Of a stretch of DNA of 64,000 nucleotides, positions 32,386 to 41,345 are shown piece by piece (positions within the stretch are counted from its first letter, which is position 1; each line of letters opens with the position of its first letter). The DNA lies in NCBI GenBank assembly GCA_965221845.1, contig OZ244919.1:1798001-1862000 (forward strand). Reading direction: 5' to 3'. Below the pieces are notes generated by a model. It did not search any database and was not told the DNA's origin. It saw nothing but the letters and a program-made list of their open reading frames with translations. Source of the DNA: JAJEFO01 sp965221845. Its GTDB lineage: Bacteria; Pseudomonadota; Alphaproteobacteria; Rhodobacterales; Rhodobacteraceae. Position numbers and translations under genes: made by a program.

Positions 32386-33708
32386 TCAGCGCAAGGCCGC
32401 CTCTGCCGCGAGGCCCGCCCTGAGGACGTCTTCCTCGCGGAAACCCTGGAGCATCAGGCCGCAGGACGCCGCGCCGACGGGCAGCGTCAGCGCCGCGAGC
32501 CCCATCAGGTTGCCGATGCGGGTGTTCCGGAGCGCAAGAAGGTTCGCCTGCGTGAACGCCGCCTCATCCGACAGCAACGCCCGGGCCTCCGGCGGGCGAA
32601 TCGGCACGCTTGGCAGGATGACGGCGTCAAGTCCCTGCGCGGCATCCCGATAGGCCGCTCGCAACACGCCCAGCCTCTTCCACGCGGTTCGCCAGGTTTC
32701 CGCGCTAATCGACCTTCCCTGCAGGAAGCGCTTCCTGACCGGAGGATACATGAGATCGCCATCGGCCTCGATCCTTTCCTTCCAGGTGTCGTACGCTTCC
32801 GCAGGGTAGAGAACCGGGGCCAGCGCCATGGCTTCGTCAACCGCGGGAACCAGGATGTCATCGATCTTTGCGCCGGCGGCGCGAAGGCGCCCGGCCGCGT
32901 CCTCGAACGCGTCGCGCGGCCCGTCCTCGATTCCCTCGAACGCCACCGTGCGGAGCGCCGCGAGCCTGACGCCGGCAAGGGACGGCTCGCCAAGATCCGC
33001 AGGCTGGCCGCCCTCGAGGGCGGCCAGGAGAAGCGCCGAATCCTCCACCGAGCGGCAGAGGGGCCCGACCGTGTCGAATCGAGGGCAAAGGGGCACGACG
33101 CCCTCGAGCGGAAGGCGTCCCCAGACGGTCTTGAGGCCGACAAGGTCGTTCCAGGCGGACGGCACGCGCACGGAGCCGCCGGTATCCGAGCCGACGCCCG
33201 CTGCCGCGAGCCCGAACGCCACCGAAGCGGCCGCGCCTGAGGACGAGCCGCCGGAGACGGCATCGGGATCATGAACGCACGGCGGGGATTCCGTGACCGG
33301 ATTCAGCCCGAGCCCCGAAAACGCCAGTTCCGTCTGATGCGTCTTGCCGAGAGAGACCAGGCCCGCCCGGGTCGCGTTCCGAAGGACCGCGGCATCCCGG
33401 GCGGGAATGCGGCCCTTCAGGAGATCGCTTCCCGACCGGGTCGCAACGCCCGACATGTCGCAAAGATCCTTCCAGGAAACCGGCACCCCGTCCAAGGGTG
33501 AAAGGCGCGTGCCCGCCCGCGCCCTGTCGCGCGACGCCTGCGCCTCGCGGCGCGCGCGTCCGGCCGTCACGCGAAAGTACATGCGGGACGCGGCGGGATG
33601 CGCATCAATTGCGGCAAGGAAGGAATCGGCAAGCTCTGCCGGATCGATCGCGCCGGACTCGATCCCGCGCCCGAGATCCGCCGCGGTCATGGTCAGCCAT
33701 TCCTGCAC
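32386..33708 (-). CDS. Amidase (amidase signature family, GatA-like)
   Basis: 440 residues. I chose the GTG start at 33708 because AGGAGG lies six bases upstream and the resulting (M)QEWLTMTAADLGRGIESG matches family N-termini; ATG 33690 is the alternative. The catalytic Lys is in DGVPVSWKDLCD. The Gly/Ser signature is VSGGSSSGAAASVAFG, with the nucleophile Ser in GSDTGGSVRVPSAW. It hydrolyses amide bonds in the cytoplasm; the substrate is unknown. It is not part of a gatCAB cluster, so a stand-alone amidase is more likely than tRNA amidotransferase. The 280 bases between this gene and the aminotransferase hold no gene I can support. The ubiquinone-type hydroxylase is transcribed divergently. 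Confidence 0.88.
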   Translation of the reverse strand: MQEWLTMTAADLGRGIESGAIDPAELADSFLAAIDAHPAASRMYFRVTAGRARREAQASRDRARAGTRLSPLDGVPVSWKDLCDMSGVATRSGSDLLKGRIPARDAAVLRNATRAGLVSLGKTHQTELAFSGLGLNPVTESPPCVHDPDAVSGGSSSGAAASVAFGLAAAGVGSDTGGSVRVPSAWNDLVGLKTVWGRLPLEGVVPLCPRFDTVGPLCRSVEDSALLLAALEGGQPADLGEPSLAGVRLAALRTVAFEGIEDGPRDAFEDAAGRLRAAGAKIDDILVPAVDEAMALAPVLYPAEAYDTWKERIEADGDLMYPPVRKRFLQGRSISAETWRTAWKRLGVLRAAYRDAAQGLDAVILPSVPIRPPEARALLSDEAAFTQANLLALRNTRIGNLMGLAALTLPVGAASCGLMLQGFREEDVLRAGLAAEAALR

Positions 33709-33790
33709 GGGGCCCCTCCTGTCGCTGCACGGACTCCTAGCCGCAGCGTGCCGCATGGACAATGACGCGCGCGCCCGTGCATATGGCGGC

Positions 33791-35008
33791 ATGGAGCTTG
33801 ACGCCGACATCCTGGTCGCGGGCGGCGGCCCCAACGGCACGGCGGCGGCACTCGCCATGGCGTCGGCGGGGCTTCGCGCGATCCTGGTCGAACCCCTGTC
33901 CCGCGCCGAACGGACGGCGGACGGCTTCGACAGCCGGAGCTACGCGTTCGCGATTTCCTCGATGCGCGTTCTTCAGGCCCTCGATGTCTGGCCCCTTCTG
34001 CGGGACGTCCAGCCGATCCTGCGCGTCAAGGTCACCGACGGCCGTGCCGGCGAAGGCCCTTCGCCGCTCATGCTGGCCTTCGATCACGGCGAGATCGAGG
34101 AAGGCCCGATGGGCTACATGGTCGAGGACCGCCGCCTGCGGCCTGAACTCCTCGGCGCCGCCCGGGATCCGGACGTCACGCAGCTCGGCGATCGCCTCAT
34201 CGGGCACAGTGCCGACGGCGTCGGCGTCCTGGCGACCCTGGGTTCCGGCGAGACGCTCCGGGTCCGGCTTGTCGTCGGCTGCGACGGCCGGAACAGCCCG
34301 ACCGCGGCGCGAGCGGGAATACGGCGCACGGGCTGGAGCTACGGCCAGACGGCCCTGGCCTGCACGATCGCCCATGACGAACCGCATCATGGCATCGCCC
34401 ACCAGTTCTTCATGCCTGCCGGCCCGCTCGCGATCCTGCCGCTGTCGGGCAACCGCTCCTCGATCGTCTGGACCGAAAGGACGGCACGCGCCGAAGCGCT
34501 TCAAGCAATGAGCGAACGCGACTGTCTCGACAGGCTTCGCCCATGCATCGGAAGCTTCCTCGGAGACGTTTCCCTCGCCGGGCGCCGCATCGCCTATCCT
34601 CTACGCCTCTCGATCGCCGAGCGCTTCGTCGGGGATCGGGTGGCTCTTGTCGGGGACGCCGCGCATGTCGTCCATCCGCTTGCGGGACAAGGCCTGAACG
34701 CCGGGCTGAAGGACGTCGCGGCCCTTGCCGAGGTCGTCGCGGAAGCGTCGCGTCGCGGCGAGGACATCGGAAGGCCCGAGGTCCTCGAACGGTACGAACG
34801 GTGGCGCCGCTTCGACGCGGTGGCGCTGGCGGCAGCGACGGACGGACTCAATCGGCTGTTCTCGAACGACATCGCGCCGCTGCGCGGGCTTCGCGACATC
34901 GGCCTTGGTCTGGCGAACGCGATTCCCGGCGTCCGGCGCGCATTGATCCGGGAAGCGGCCGGGCTGACGGGGGACTTGCCGAGGCTGTCGCGGGGAAAGC
35001 GGCCTTGA
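33791..35008 (+). CDS. UbiH/UbiF/Coq6-type FAD monooxygenase
   Basis: 405 residues. N-terminal FAD motif ADILVAGGGPNGTAAALAMASAG with VEP at the strand end. The family block VVGCDGRNSPTAARAGI, the conserved QTALACTIAHDEPHHGIAHQFF region and the second FAD motif FVGDRVALVGDAAHVVHPLAGQGLNAGLKD are all present. These enzymes hydroxylate the ring in ubiquinone biosynthesis. Which position cannot be decided here. I start at ATG 33791 (MELDADILV), as homologues do; an in-frame ATG at 33755 would add twelve residues without a ribosome site. Confidence 0.92.
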   Translation: MELDADILVAGGGPNGTAAALAMASAGLRAILVEPLSRAERTADGFDSRSYAFAISSMRVLQALDVWPLLRDVQPILRVKVTDGRAGEGPSPLMLAFDHGEIEEGPMGYMVEDRRLRPELLGAARDPDVTQLGDRLIGHSADGVGVLATLGSGETLRVRLVVGCDGRNSPTAARAGIRRTGWSYGQTALACTIAHDEPHHGIAHQFFMPAGPLAILPLSGNRSSIVWTERTARAEALQAMSERDCLDRLRPCIGSFLGDVSLAGRRIAYPLRLSIAERFVGDRVALVGDAAHVVHPLAGQGLNAGLKDVAALAEVVAEASRRGEDIGRPEVLERYERWRRFDAVALAAATDGLNRLFSNDIAPLRGLRDIGLGLANAIPGVRRALIREAAGLTGDLPRLSRGKRP

Positions 35009-35023
35009 TCCGGCGAACCGCGG

Positions 35024-35206
35024 TCAATCGAGCTTGCGCGCCTCGTCCACGAGCATGATCGGAATGCCGTCACGAATGGGATAGGCCAGATGCGCGGCAC
35101 GCGACACAAGTTCCTGGGCATCGGCATCATAGCTCAAGGGCGCGCGGGTCTCTGGACAGACAAGGGCCTCGATCATGCGCCGGTCAAATCCGCGTTCATC
35201 CCTCAT
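35024..35206 (-). CDS. Trm112 family protein (UPF0434)
   Basis: 60 residues: MRDERGFDRRMIEALVCPETRAPL, then LVSRAAHLAYPIRDGIPIMLVDEARKL. The CPETRAPL turn, the AYPIRDGIPIML segment and the size are diagnostic. Trm112-like proteins are small zinc-ribbon partners of methyltransferases; only one of the usual cysteines is kept here, as in many proteobacterial members. The ATG overlaps the stop of the LON-domain gene upstream (ATGA). Confidence 0.92.
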   Translation of the reverse strand: MRDERGFDRRMIEALVCPETRAPLSYDADAQELVSRAAHLAYPIRDGIPIMLVDEARKLD

Positions 35207-35862
35207 TGCACCGTCTCCTCGCCGCCGCCCCTCATCGCGAACTCTATCAGGGTCACCAGCGTCTCGCGCCTGGTCTCCAGCGAAGGGGCCTCCAGGAGCG
35301 CCTGCTTGTCCTCGGGCTGAAACGGGCAAAGCATCGACAGCGCGTTGATCAGGAGCTCGTCCTCCGCATTCTCGAGCGACTCCCAGTCTGTGCGCAGCTC
35401 CTCCGCCTCGAAGAACTGCCGCAGCAGCGGAAAGAGGATCTCCCGATCCAGTCCCGCATCGTCCTCGACCCCTCCGAGGTCGCGTTCGAACCCTGACCAG
35501 GACACCCGGCACCGCCGGTAGGGCGAGAATCCTTCCACCTCCTCCCGGATCCGGAACCGGGAAATTCCGGTCAGCGTGATCATGTACCGCCCGTCGCCGG
35601 TCTCCGAGAACGCCGTGACGCGGCCGGCGCACCCGATGGCTTGAAGCGTCGCGGCGCCCTTCGCCCTGCCGCCCCGTGGCTGGATCATGCCGATCAGGCG
35701 TTCGGCGGTCTTCATGGAGTCGTCAAGCATCGCGAGGTAGCGCGGCTCGAAGATCTGAAGGGGCAGGCGCGCCCTGGGCAGGAGCAGCGCGCCGGGCAGG
35801 GGAAAGACGGGGACGGCATCCGGCAGGTCGGACGCCGAGAACCTGCGAGGCGAGCGTCCCAT
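35203..35862 (-). CDS. LON substrate-binding-domain protein
   Basis: 219 residues from ATG 35862, seven bases after the thioredoxin stop. A TTG at 35877 would add five residues and overlap that gene. It contains the ASDLPDAVPVFPLPGALLLPRARLPLQIFEPRYLAMLDD opening of the Lon N-terminal domain, followed by IGCAGRVTAFSETGDGRYMITLTG. There is no AAA or protease domain. Stand-alone LON-domain proteins in this operon position, between thioredoxin-TPR and Trm112 genes, are typical of alphaproteobacteria. The function is unknown. Confidence 0.9.
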   Translation of the reverse strand: MGRSPRRFSASDLPDAVPVFPLPGALLLPRARLPLQIFEPRYLAMLDDSMKTAERLIGMIQPRGGRAKGAATLQAIGCAGRVTAFSETGDGRYMITLTGISRFRIREEVEGFSPYRRCRVSWSGFERDLGGVEDDAGLDREILFPLLRQFFEAEELRTDWESLENAEDELLINALSMLCPFQPEDKQALLEAPSLETRRETLVTLIEFAMRGGGEETVQ

Positions 35863-35869
35863 CCCCGGC

Positions 35870-36784
35870 TCAGGCAAAGATCATGGAAGACAGCCTGCGG
35901 CGCCCGCTGAGCACGAGAGGGTCATCGGGCTTGAGCGCGTCGAATATCGTGAAGAGCTGCGCCTTCGCCGCGCCGTCGTTCCATTCGGCGTCACGACGAT
36001 GCAGCTCCAGCAACGTCTCGATCGCCCCCTCGGCGTTGCCCGACGCGTAGAGGGCCTTCGCCAGGTCAAGCCGCGCCCGATGATCGTCCGGGCTGGCTTC
36101 GACCGCCGCTCTCAGCTCGCCGACGGGCCCTGCATCGGCCGCCTGGCGCGCCAGCCGGAACTGGGCCTTCGCGGCATGGATCTCGGATGCCTCGGCCAGC
36201 TCCTCAGGCACGTTCGAGAGCAGCTGCCCGGCCTGCTCGACCTGGCCGAGAGCCAGGTAGCTCCTGACGAGCCCGGCATAGGCTGCGGCATTCGAGGCGT
36301 CTTCCTTTAGGACCGCGGCGAACATCTGCGCGGCATCGGCGACCGCGCCCTCCTGCAGCATCCCTTCGGCCGTCTCCACGGCCTCCGACAGGCCGCCGCC
36401 GCTCTCCCCGCCCGCGGCCTTGAGCACGCGATCGATGAAGGCCTTCACCTGCGAGGCCGGAAGCGCTCCCTGAAAGGCGTCGATCGGCTGGCCCTTCCAG
36501 AACGCGTAGACCATGGGTATCGACTGCACGCGCAGCTGCGCCGCCACCGCCTGGTTCTCGTCGAGATTGACCTTCGCCAGCCTCACGGCCCCGCGCGCGT
36601 TCCTGACCGCGCCTTCCAGCTCGGGCGTCAGCTGCCTGCAGGGCCCGCACCAAGGCGCCCAGAAATCCACGATCACAGGCACTTTCTGGCTGGCCTCGAC
36701 CACGTCCGCCATGAACGTGGCTTCGGCAACGTCCTTGATCATGTCCGCGGGCGGCTCGGCGGCCGCCCTGTTGAGTTCTAGCAT
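35870..36784 (-). CDS. Thioredoxin-TPR fusion (YbbN/CnoX-like)
   Basis: 304 residues from ATG 36784 (GGGGAAG upstream). An N-terminal thioredoxin domain with an intact WCGPC (residues 45-49) and the cis-Pro in VQSIPMVYAF. The C-terminal ~160 residues form tetratricopeptide-like helices (AAVLKEDASNAAAYAGLVRSYLALGQ, ARLDLAKALYASGNAEGAIETLLEL). E. coli CnoX/YbbN, which has the same layout, protects proteins from chlorine damage and hands them to GroEL; here the CxxC is kept, as in other alphaproteobacteria. First gene of the trx-LON-Trm112 operon. Confidence 0.92.
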   Translation of the reverse strand: MLELNRAAAEPPADMIKDVAEATFMADVVEASQKVPVIVDFWAPWCGPCRQLTPELEGAVRNARGAVRLAKVNLDENQAVAAQLRVQSIPMVYAFWKGQPIDAFQGALPASQVKAFIDRVLKAAGGESGGGLSEAVETAEGMLQEGAVADAAQMFAAVLKEDASNAAAYAGLVRSYLALGQVEQAGQLLSNVPEELAEASEIHAAKAQFRLARQAADAGPVGELRAAVEASPDDHRARLDLAKALYASGNAEGAIETLLELHRRDAEWNDGAAKAQLFTIFDALKPDDPLVLSGRRRLSSMIFA

Positions 36785-36928
36785 GTTCTTCCCCGGATAG
36801 TGCTGAGACGTGTTATATGCGATCATGCGACGGATGACCAAGGGGTGCCGAGATCCGCGGCGGCAGGGCCCGACGGACGCGTCCGGGCCCCAAGGCGGGA
36901 AGGTCCCGCACGTGCCGGACCGAATCAG

Positions 36929-37717
36929 TCACAGGTCGAACGTCGCGAAGACCGGCGCATGGTCGCTCGGCCTGTCCCAGCCGCGGGCCGCGCGCAATAT
37001 CCTGCTTGAATGGCCCGCATCGACGATGTCCGGCGTCGCCCAGACGTGATCGAGCCGGCGCCCCCTGTCGGCGGCGTCCCAGTCCCGCGCGCGGTAGGAC
37101 CACCAGCTGAACAGCCGCCCTTCCGGGATGTCCCGCCTGGTCACGTCCACCCATCCGCCCGCATCCCGCGTCTCCGCGAGCCGCTCCACCTCGACGGGCG
37201 TGTGGCTGACGACCTTCAGGAGCTGCCTGTGACTCCAGACGTCGTCCTCGCGGGGCGCAATGTTGAGGTCGCCGACGAGAATCGACCTCGCCGGCCGTTC
37301 CGCGCGGAACGCGTCCCTCATTTCGGCCAGGAAATCGAGCTTCTGGCCGAACTTCGCGTTCGCTTCCCGGTCGGGCACGTCGCCGCCGGCCGGAACGTAG
37401 AAGTTGTGGATGGTGACGCCGTTCGCCAGCCGCCCGATGACATGGCGCGCATCGCCCAGCCCGGCCCAGTCGCGGCCGCCCGCGTCCTCCATGGGAACCT
37501 TCGAGAGAATCGCGACGCCGTTGTATCCCTTCTGGCCCCTTGCCGCCGCGTACGTGTAGCCAAGACGCCTGAAGGTGTCGAAAGGCATCTTGCCGACGGG
37601 CGACTTGCATTCCTGGAGACACAGGATGTCCGGCCGTTCGTCCTTCATGAGCCTGCAGACAAGCCCCTCCCGAAGCCGCACGGAATTGACGTTCCAGGTC
37701 GCGATCTTGAAGGCCAT
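36929..37717 (-). CDS. xthA: Exodeoxyribonuclease III
   Basis: 262 residues from ATG 37717 (MAFKIATWNVNSVR). Motifs of the exonuclease III/AP endonuclease fold are in order: WNVNS (Asn), LCLQECKS (metal-binding Glu), HNFYVPAGGD (Tyr), VGDLNIAPRE (Asp/Asn), RRLDHVWATP and SDHAPVFA (catalytic Asp-His). It repairs abasic sites and 3' blocks. It lies 51 bases downstream of the peptide-transport ATPase, in the same direction. Confidence 0.95.
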   Translation of the reverse strand: MAFKIATWNVNSVRLREGLVCRLMKDERPDILCLQECKSPVGKMPFDTFRRLGYTYAAARGQKGYNGVAILSKVPMEDAGGRDWAGLGDARHVIGRLANGVTIHNFYVPAGGDVPDREANAKFGQKLDFLAEMRDAFRAERPARSILVGDLNIAPREDDVWSHRQLLKVVSHTPVEVERLAETRDAGGWVDVTRRDIPEGRLFSWWSYRARDWDAADRGRRLDHVWATPDIVDAGHSSRILRAARGWDRPSDHAPVFATFDL

Positions 37718-37768
37718 CCGAATGCTCCCTTCCGGCACGCGCCGGGCCGCGTGCGCGGCACGCGCCTG

Positions 37769-39925
37769 CTACGCCGCCGCAACCCTGATCACGGGCTCCA
37801 TCGTGTCCAGCCTGTCCTCGGACAGGTGGCACTTGATCTCGTGGCCGTCCGCCAGGGTCCGCATCGGCGGCACCTCGCGGTCGCAGAGCCCGTCCTTGAC
37901 CTCGCGCTTCCATCGGCATCGCGTCTGGAAGGGGCACCCCGGCGGCGGGCTCAGCGCCGACGGAATGTCGCCTTCCAGGACGATGTGCCGCTTCTCGACC
38001 CGCATGTCCGCGACCGGGACTGCCGAGAGCAGGGCTTCGGTATAGGGATGGTAGGGCGGCGAGAAGACCTGGTCCGTGTCGCCGATCTCGACGACGTGGC
38101 CCAGGTACATGACCATGACCCTGTCCGCGAGGTACCGGACAATGGAGAGATCGTGGCTTATGAAGAGCAGCGTCGTCCTCTCCTTGCGCTGGATCTCCAT
38201 CAAGAGATCCGTTACGGCCGCCTGGACGCTGACGTCGAGCGCCGAGACCGGCTCGTCCGCGATGACGATCCGGGCGCCGCCGGCGAATGCGCGCGCGATG
38301 CCGACACGCTGCTTCTGTCCTCCGGAAAGCTGGCGCGGCATGCGCGCGGCGAACTCCCTCGGCAGCTTCACCAGGTCGAGAAGCTCCAGCATGCGCTCGT
38401 GCCGTTCCTCCGCCCGCGCGCCGACGCCGAAGACCTCGAGCGCGCGGATGACCTGGCGGCCGACCGTCATCGAGGGGTTGAGCGTGTCGAAGGGATTCTG
38501 GAAGACCATCTGGACGCTCGCCACCGTCTCCGGATCCCGCTCCTCGACCGGCATGTCCTGGATCTCCTCGTTGCCGAGAAGGATGCGTCCCGAGCTGGCC
38601 GTCTCCAGCCCCGTCAGCACCTTGGCGAAAGTGGACTTGCCGCAGCCCGACTCCCCGACGATGGCCAGCGTCTCGGCTTCGCGGGCGGCGAATGTCAGGG
38701 CCTCGTTCGCCTTGACCGTCTTCCTGTCCCCGCCGCCGAACAGCGCGTTCGCGGCCACTTCGTAGAACTTCCCGAGCTGCCGGATCTCGAGCACGGCCGG
38801 TCCCGGCTCCCGCCTCTCGAAGGTCCGGCGCGATGCCGCGGGCGCATTCCAGTCGATCTCGCGGAACTTCAGGCAGCGCGACTCGTGGCGGTCGCCGCCG
38901 GCGACCTCGTCCATCCCGACCTGGCCCGAGTCGCACCTGCCTGCCTCGAAGTGGTCGCAGCGGGGGCCGAAGCTGCATCCGGGCGGGCGTTCATGAGGCA
39001 GCGGGAGGTTGCCCGGGATGGCGACCAGCGGCCGCATGTCCTTGTCGGCGCCGGGCAGAGGAATGGACCTGAACAGAGCCCGCGTGTAGGGATGGCGCAT
39101 CCTGCCGAAGACGTCCCTGACCGCGCCGGTCTCGACCGCCTCCCCCGAGTACATCACGCAGATCCGGTCGCATGTCTCCAGAACCAGCCCGAGATTGTGG
39201 CTGATGAACAGCATCGACGTGCCGCGCTTCTTGCCGAGATCCTTCACGAGCGCGACCACGGCGGCCTCGACCGTCACGTCAAGCGCGGTCGTCGGCTCGT
39301 CCAGGATCAGGAGGGACGGCTTCGACATCAGCGCCATGGCGATCACGATGCGCTGCTGCTGGCCGCCCGACAGCTGGTGAGGGAAGGACTCGAGCATCCG
39401 GTCGGGATCCGGCAGCCGGACATCCTCCACCGCCTCGAGGGCGCGCCGGCGGGCTTCCGGCCCGCTGACGCCGTCATGTATCATCGGCACTTCCATGAGC
39501 TGCCTGCCGATCTTCATCGCCGGGTTCAGGGACGCCATGGGTTCCTGATAGATCATCGCGATCTCGGAGCCGCGAATGTCGCGAAGCTCGTCCTGGCCCA
39601 TGCGGTTCAGGTTCCGGCCCCTGAACCTGATCGCGCCGCCGACGACGCGTCCGCTGGCGCCCAGATCCTGCATGATTCCGAGCGCGACCGTGGACTTTCC
39701 GCAACCCGATTCCCCCACGAGCCCCATCGCCTCGCCCGGCTCCACCGTGCAGGAAAAGTCCGTCACCGCAGGAATCTCGCGACGCCGCGCGAAAAAGCTT
39801 ATCGAGAGGCTCTCGATTTCGAGGATCGGGCCTTCGTGATCCGGCTCGGTCATTCTGCCCTCCATGCCGCCCGGCGCGCCCGGGATGCCGCGGTTCGCCG
39901 CAGGATCGGCCACGGGGGCCGCCAT
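37769..39925 (-). CDS. Peptide-type ABC transporter, fused double ATPase (DppD-DppF)
   Basis: 718 residues containing two complete nucleotide-binding domains, each with Walker A GESGCGKST. The first half has signature LSGGQQQR and Walker B LLILDEPTTALD; the second has LSGGQKQR and IVIADEPVSALD. Each half ends in an oligopeptide-ABC C-terminal Cys-rich motif (PPGCSFGPRCDHFEAGRC; PPGCPFQTRCRWKREVKDGLC), which in related proteins binds an iron-sulphur cluster. It energises import by the permeases encoded upstream. The ATG at 39925 shares one base with the permease stop and follows GAGGGA. Single-gene fusion of both ATPases is common in Rhodobacterales. Confidence 0.93.
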   Translation of the reverse strand: MAAPVADPAANRGIPGAPGGMEGRMTEPDHEGPILEIESLSISFFARRREIPAVTDFSCTVEPGEAMGLVGESGCGKSTVALGIMQDLGASGRVVGGAIRFRGRNLNRMGQDELRDIRGSEIAMIYQEPMASLNPAMKIGRQLMEVPMIHDGVSGPEARRRALEAVEDVRLPDPDRMLESFPHQLSGGQQQRIVIAMALMSKPSLLILDEPTTALDVTVEAAVVALVKDLGKKRGTSMLFISHNLGLVLETCDRICVMYSGEAVETGAVRDVFGRMRHPYTRALFRSIPLPGADKDMRPLVAIPGNLPLPHERPPGCSFGPRCDHFEAGRCDSGQVGMDEVAGGDRHESRCLKFREIDWNAPAASRRTFERREPGPAVLEIRQLGKFYEVAANALFGGGDRKTVKANEALTFAAREAETLAIVGESGCGKSTFAKVLTGLETASSGRILLGNEEIQDMPVEERDPETVASVQMVFQNPFDTLNPSMTVGRQVIRALEVFGVGARAEERHERMLELLDLVKLPREFAARMPRQLSGGQKQRVGIARAFAGGARIVIADEPVSALDVSVQAAVTDLLMEIQRKERTTLLFISHDLSIVRYLADRVMVMYLGHVVEIGDTDQVFSPPYHPYTEALLSAVPVADMRVEKRHIVLEGDIPSALSPPPGCPFQTRCRWKREVKDGLCDREVPPMRTLADGHEIKCHLSEDRLDTMEPVIRVAAA

Positions 39926-41331
39926 CAGTCCCTCAGGCTCTCTTCGCGGAGCCCGTCCGCCAGCAGGTTCAGGCCCAGGACGAGGCTCATCAGCGAGAAG
40001 GCCGGCGCCAGGGCGGGATGCGGAAAGACCGCCAGCAGCTTCCGTCCGTCATTGATCGTCGATCCCCAGTCCGGGCTTTCCGGGCTGAGGCCAAGGCCGA
40101 AGAAGCCCAGCGTTCCGAGAAGAATCGTCGTGTAGCCGATCCTCAGGCAGAAATCGACGATGAGCGGGCCGCGCGCGTTGGGCAGTATCTCCCAGAGCAT
40201 GATGTACCAGGGGCCCTCGCCGCGCGTCTGGCCGGCCGCAACGTAGTCGCGCGTCTTGATGTCGAGCGCGATCCCCCTGACGATCCGGAAGACCGCGGGC
40301 GCGTTGACGAAGACGACGCTGACGAAGACCATCAGGAGATTGGGCGGGAACTCGACCAGGCCCAGCGGGTCCGCGTTCCACGCGATCCCAGAATAAAGCC
40401 AGAGGCCCAGCGCCAGCGTGATCGCGATGTACACGCTCCGCTTCACCGGCTGCACATGGAAACGCGCGTTGACCAGGATCACCATGAACGCGATCGGGAA
40501 GACGAAGAGCACGGCCGCCATGTAGACGGGAATCCCGGTCTGCACGATTTCGGGGGTGACGAGAAGGTAGAAGAGAAGGATCACCGGAAAGGCCAGGATC
40601 AGGTTGGAGACGAAGCTCAGGACGGTGTCGAGCCACCCTCCGAAATAGGCGGCCGGGAGACCGAGGGTGATCCCGACCATGAAGGCGAAAAGCGTCGCGA
40701 ACGGCGCGACCTTCACGACCTCCCAGGCCCCCTTGACCACACGGCTGAAGACGTCGCGGGCCAGGTTGTCGCCGCCGAGGAGATAGTAGGGAAACGCCCC
40801 TTCCGCGTCCGGAAGCGCCGTCCCGGGCACCTTGTTCTTCATGCCCGAGACCTGGGCGAGCGGATCATGCGTCACGATGAGGTCCATGGCCCCGAAGACG
40901 GCCGTGAAGACCCAGAACATGACGATGGCGAAGCCGGCCATGCCCACCGTGCTGTCGAACAGCCTGCCGTAGAGCCCGAGACGCCGCTTGAGGGCGATCG
41001 ACGCAGCGAAGGTCGCCAGGAGGGCGATCCATACCGGCAGGAGGCGGGTCGAGACGGCGCCGACGATGCCCTTGGCCTCCATGGTGGGCACCAGGATGCC
41101 GCCGATCACGTAGGCGAGGGCCAGGGCCAGGACAAGTCCGGCGACGGCCCTGGCGCCGAGAGCCGCGCGTTCCGCCAGCTTCCGGACGGAAGCGCCGGCC
41201 CCGTGCCCGCCGCCCGCGGCGAGCGAGGCCGCCGCGACCTGCGCAACGACGGCGATTCCGAGCGCGATCCACGCAAGCAGGAACATCGGGTCGAGGACGG
41301 AGAGGACGCCGGTCCATGTCAGGGGCTCCAT
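39925..41331 (-). CDS. Peptide-type ABC transporter permease 2 (DppC-like, extended N-terminus)
   Basis: 468 residues, about 170 longer than a standard DppC. The N-terminal ~200 residues contain several extra membrane helices (LDPMFLLAWIALGIAVVAQVAA, AVAGLVLALALAYVIGG, LLPVWIALLATFAASIAL). The core permease follows with YLLGGDNLARDVFSRVV and the ATPase-contact loop region TRDYVAAGQTRGEGPWYIMLWEILPNARGPL, ending in GLNLLADGLREES. It forms the inner-membrane channel with the DppB-like protein. ATG 41331 is 14 bases past the DppB stop. Confidence 0.9.
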   Translation of the reverse strand: MEPLTWTGVLSVLDPMFLLAWIALGIAVVAQVAAASLAAGGGHGAGASVRKLAERAALGARAVAGLVLALALAYVIGGILVPTMEAKGIVGAVSTRLLPVWIALLATFAASIALKRRLGLYGRLFDSTVGMAGFAIVMFWVFTAVFGAMDLIVTHDPLAQVSGMKNKVPGTALPDAEGAFPYYLLGGDNLARDVFSRVVKGAWEVVKVAPFATLFAFMVGITLGLPAAYFGGWLDTVLSFVSNLILAFPVILLFYLLVTPEIVQTGIPVYMAAVLFVFPIAFMVILVNARFHVQPVKRSVYIAITLALGLWLYSGIAWNADPLGLVEFPPNLLMVFVSVVFVNAPAVFRIVRGIALDIKTRDYVAAGQTRGEGPWYIMLWEILPNARGPLIVDFCLRIGYTTILLGTLGFFGLGLSPESPDWGSTINDGRKLLAVFPHPALAPAFSLMSLVLGLNLLADGLREESLRD

Positions 41332-41345
41332 GACTCCCCGTCCTC

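Noticed and set aside
37010..40135. Very long plus-strand open frame (about 1040 codons)
   Set aside because: It is the antisense of xthA and the double ABC ATPase; the peptide is Arg/Asp/His-rich without domains, a GC-driven shadow.
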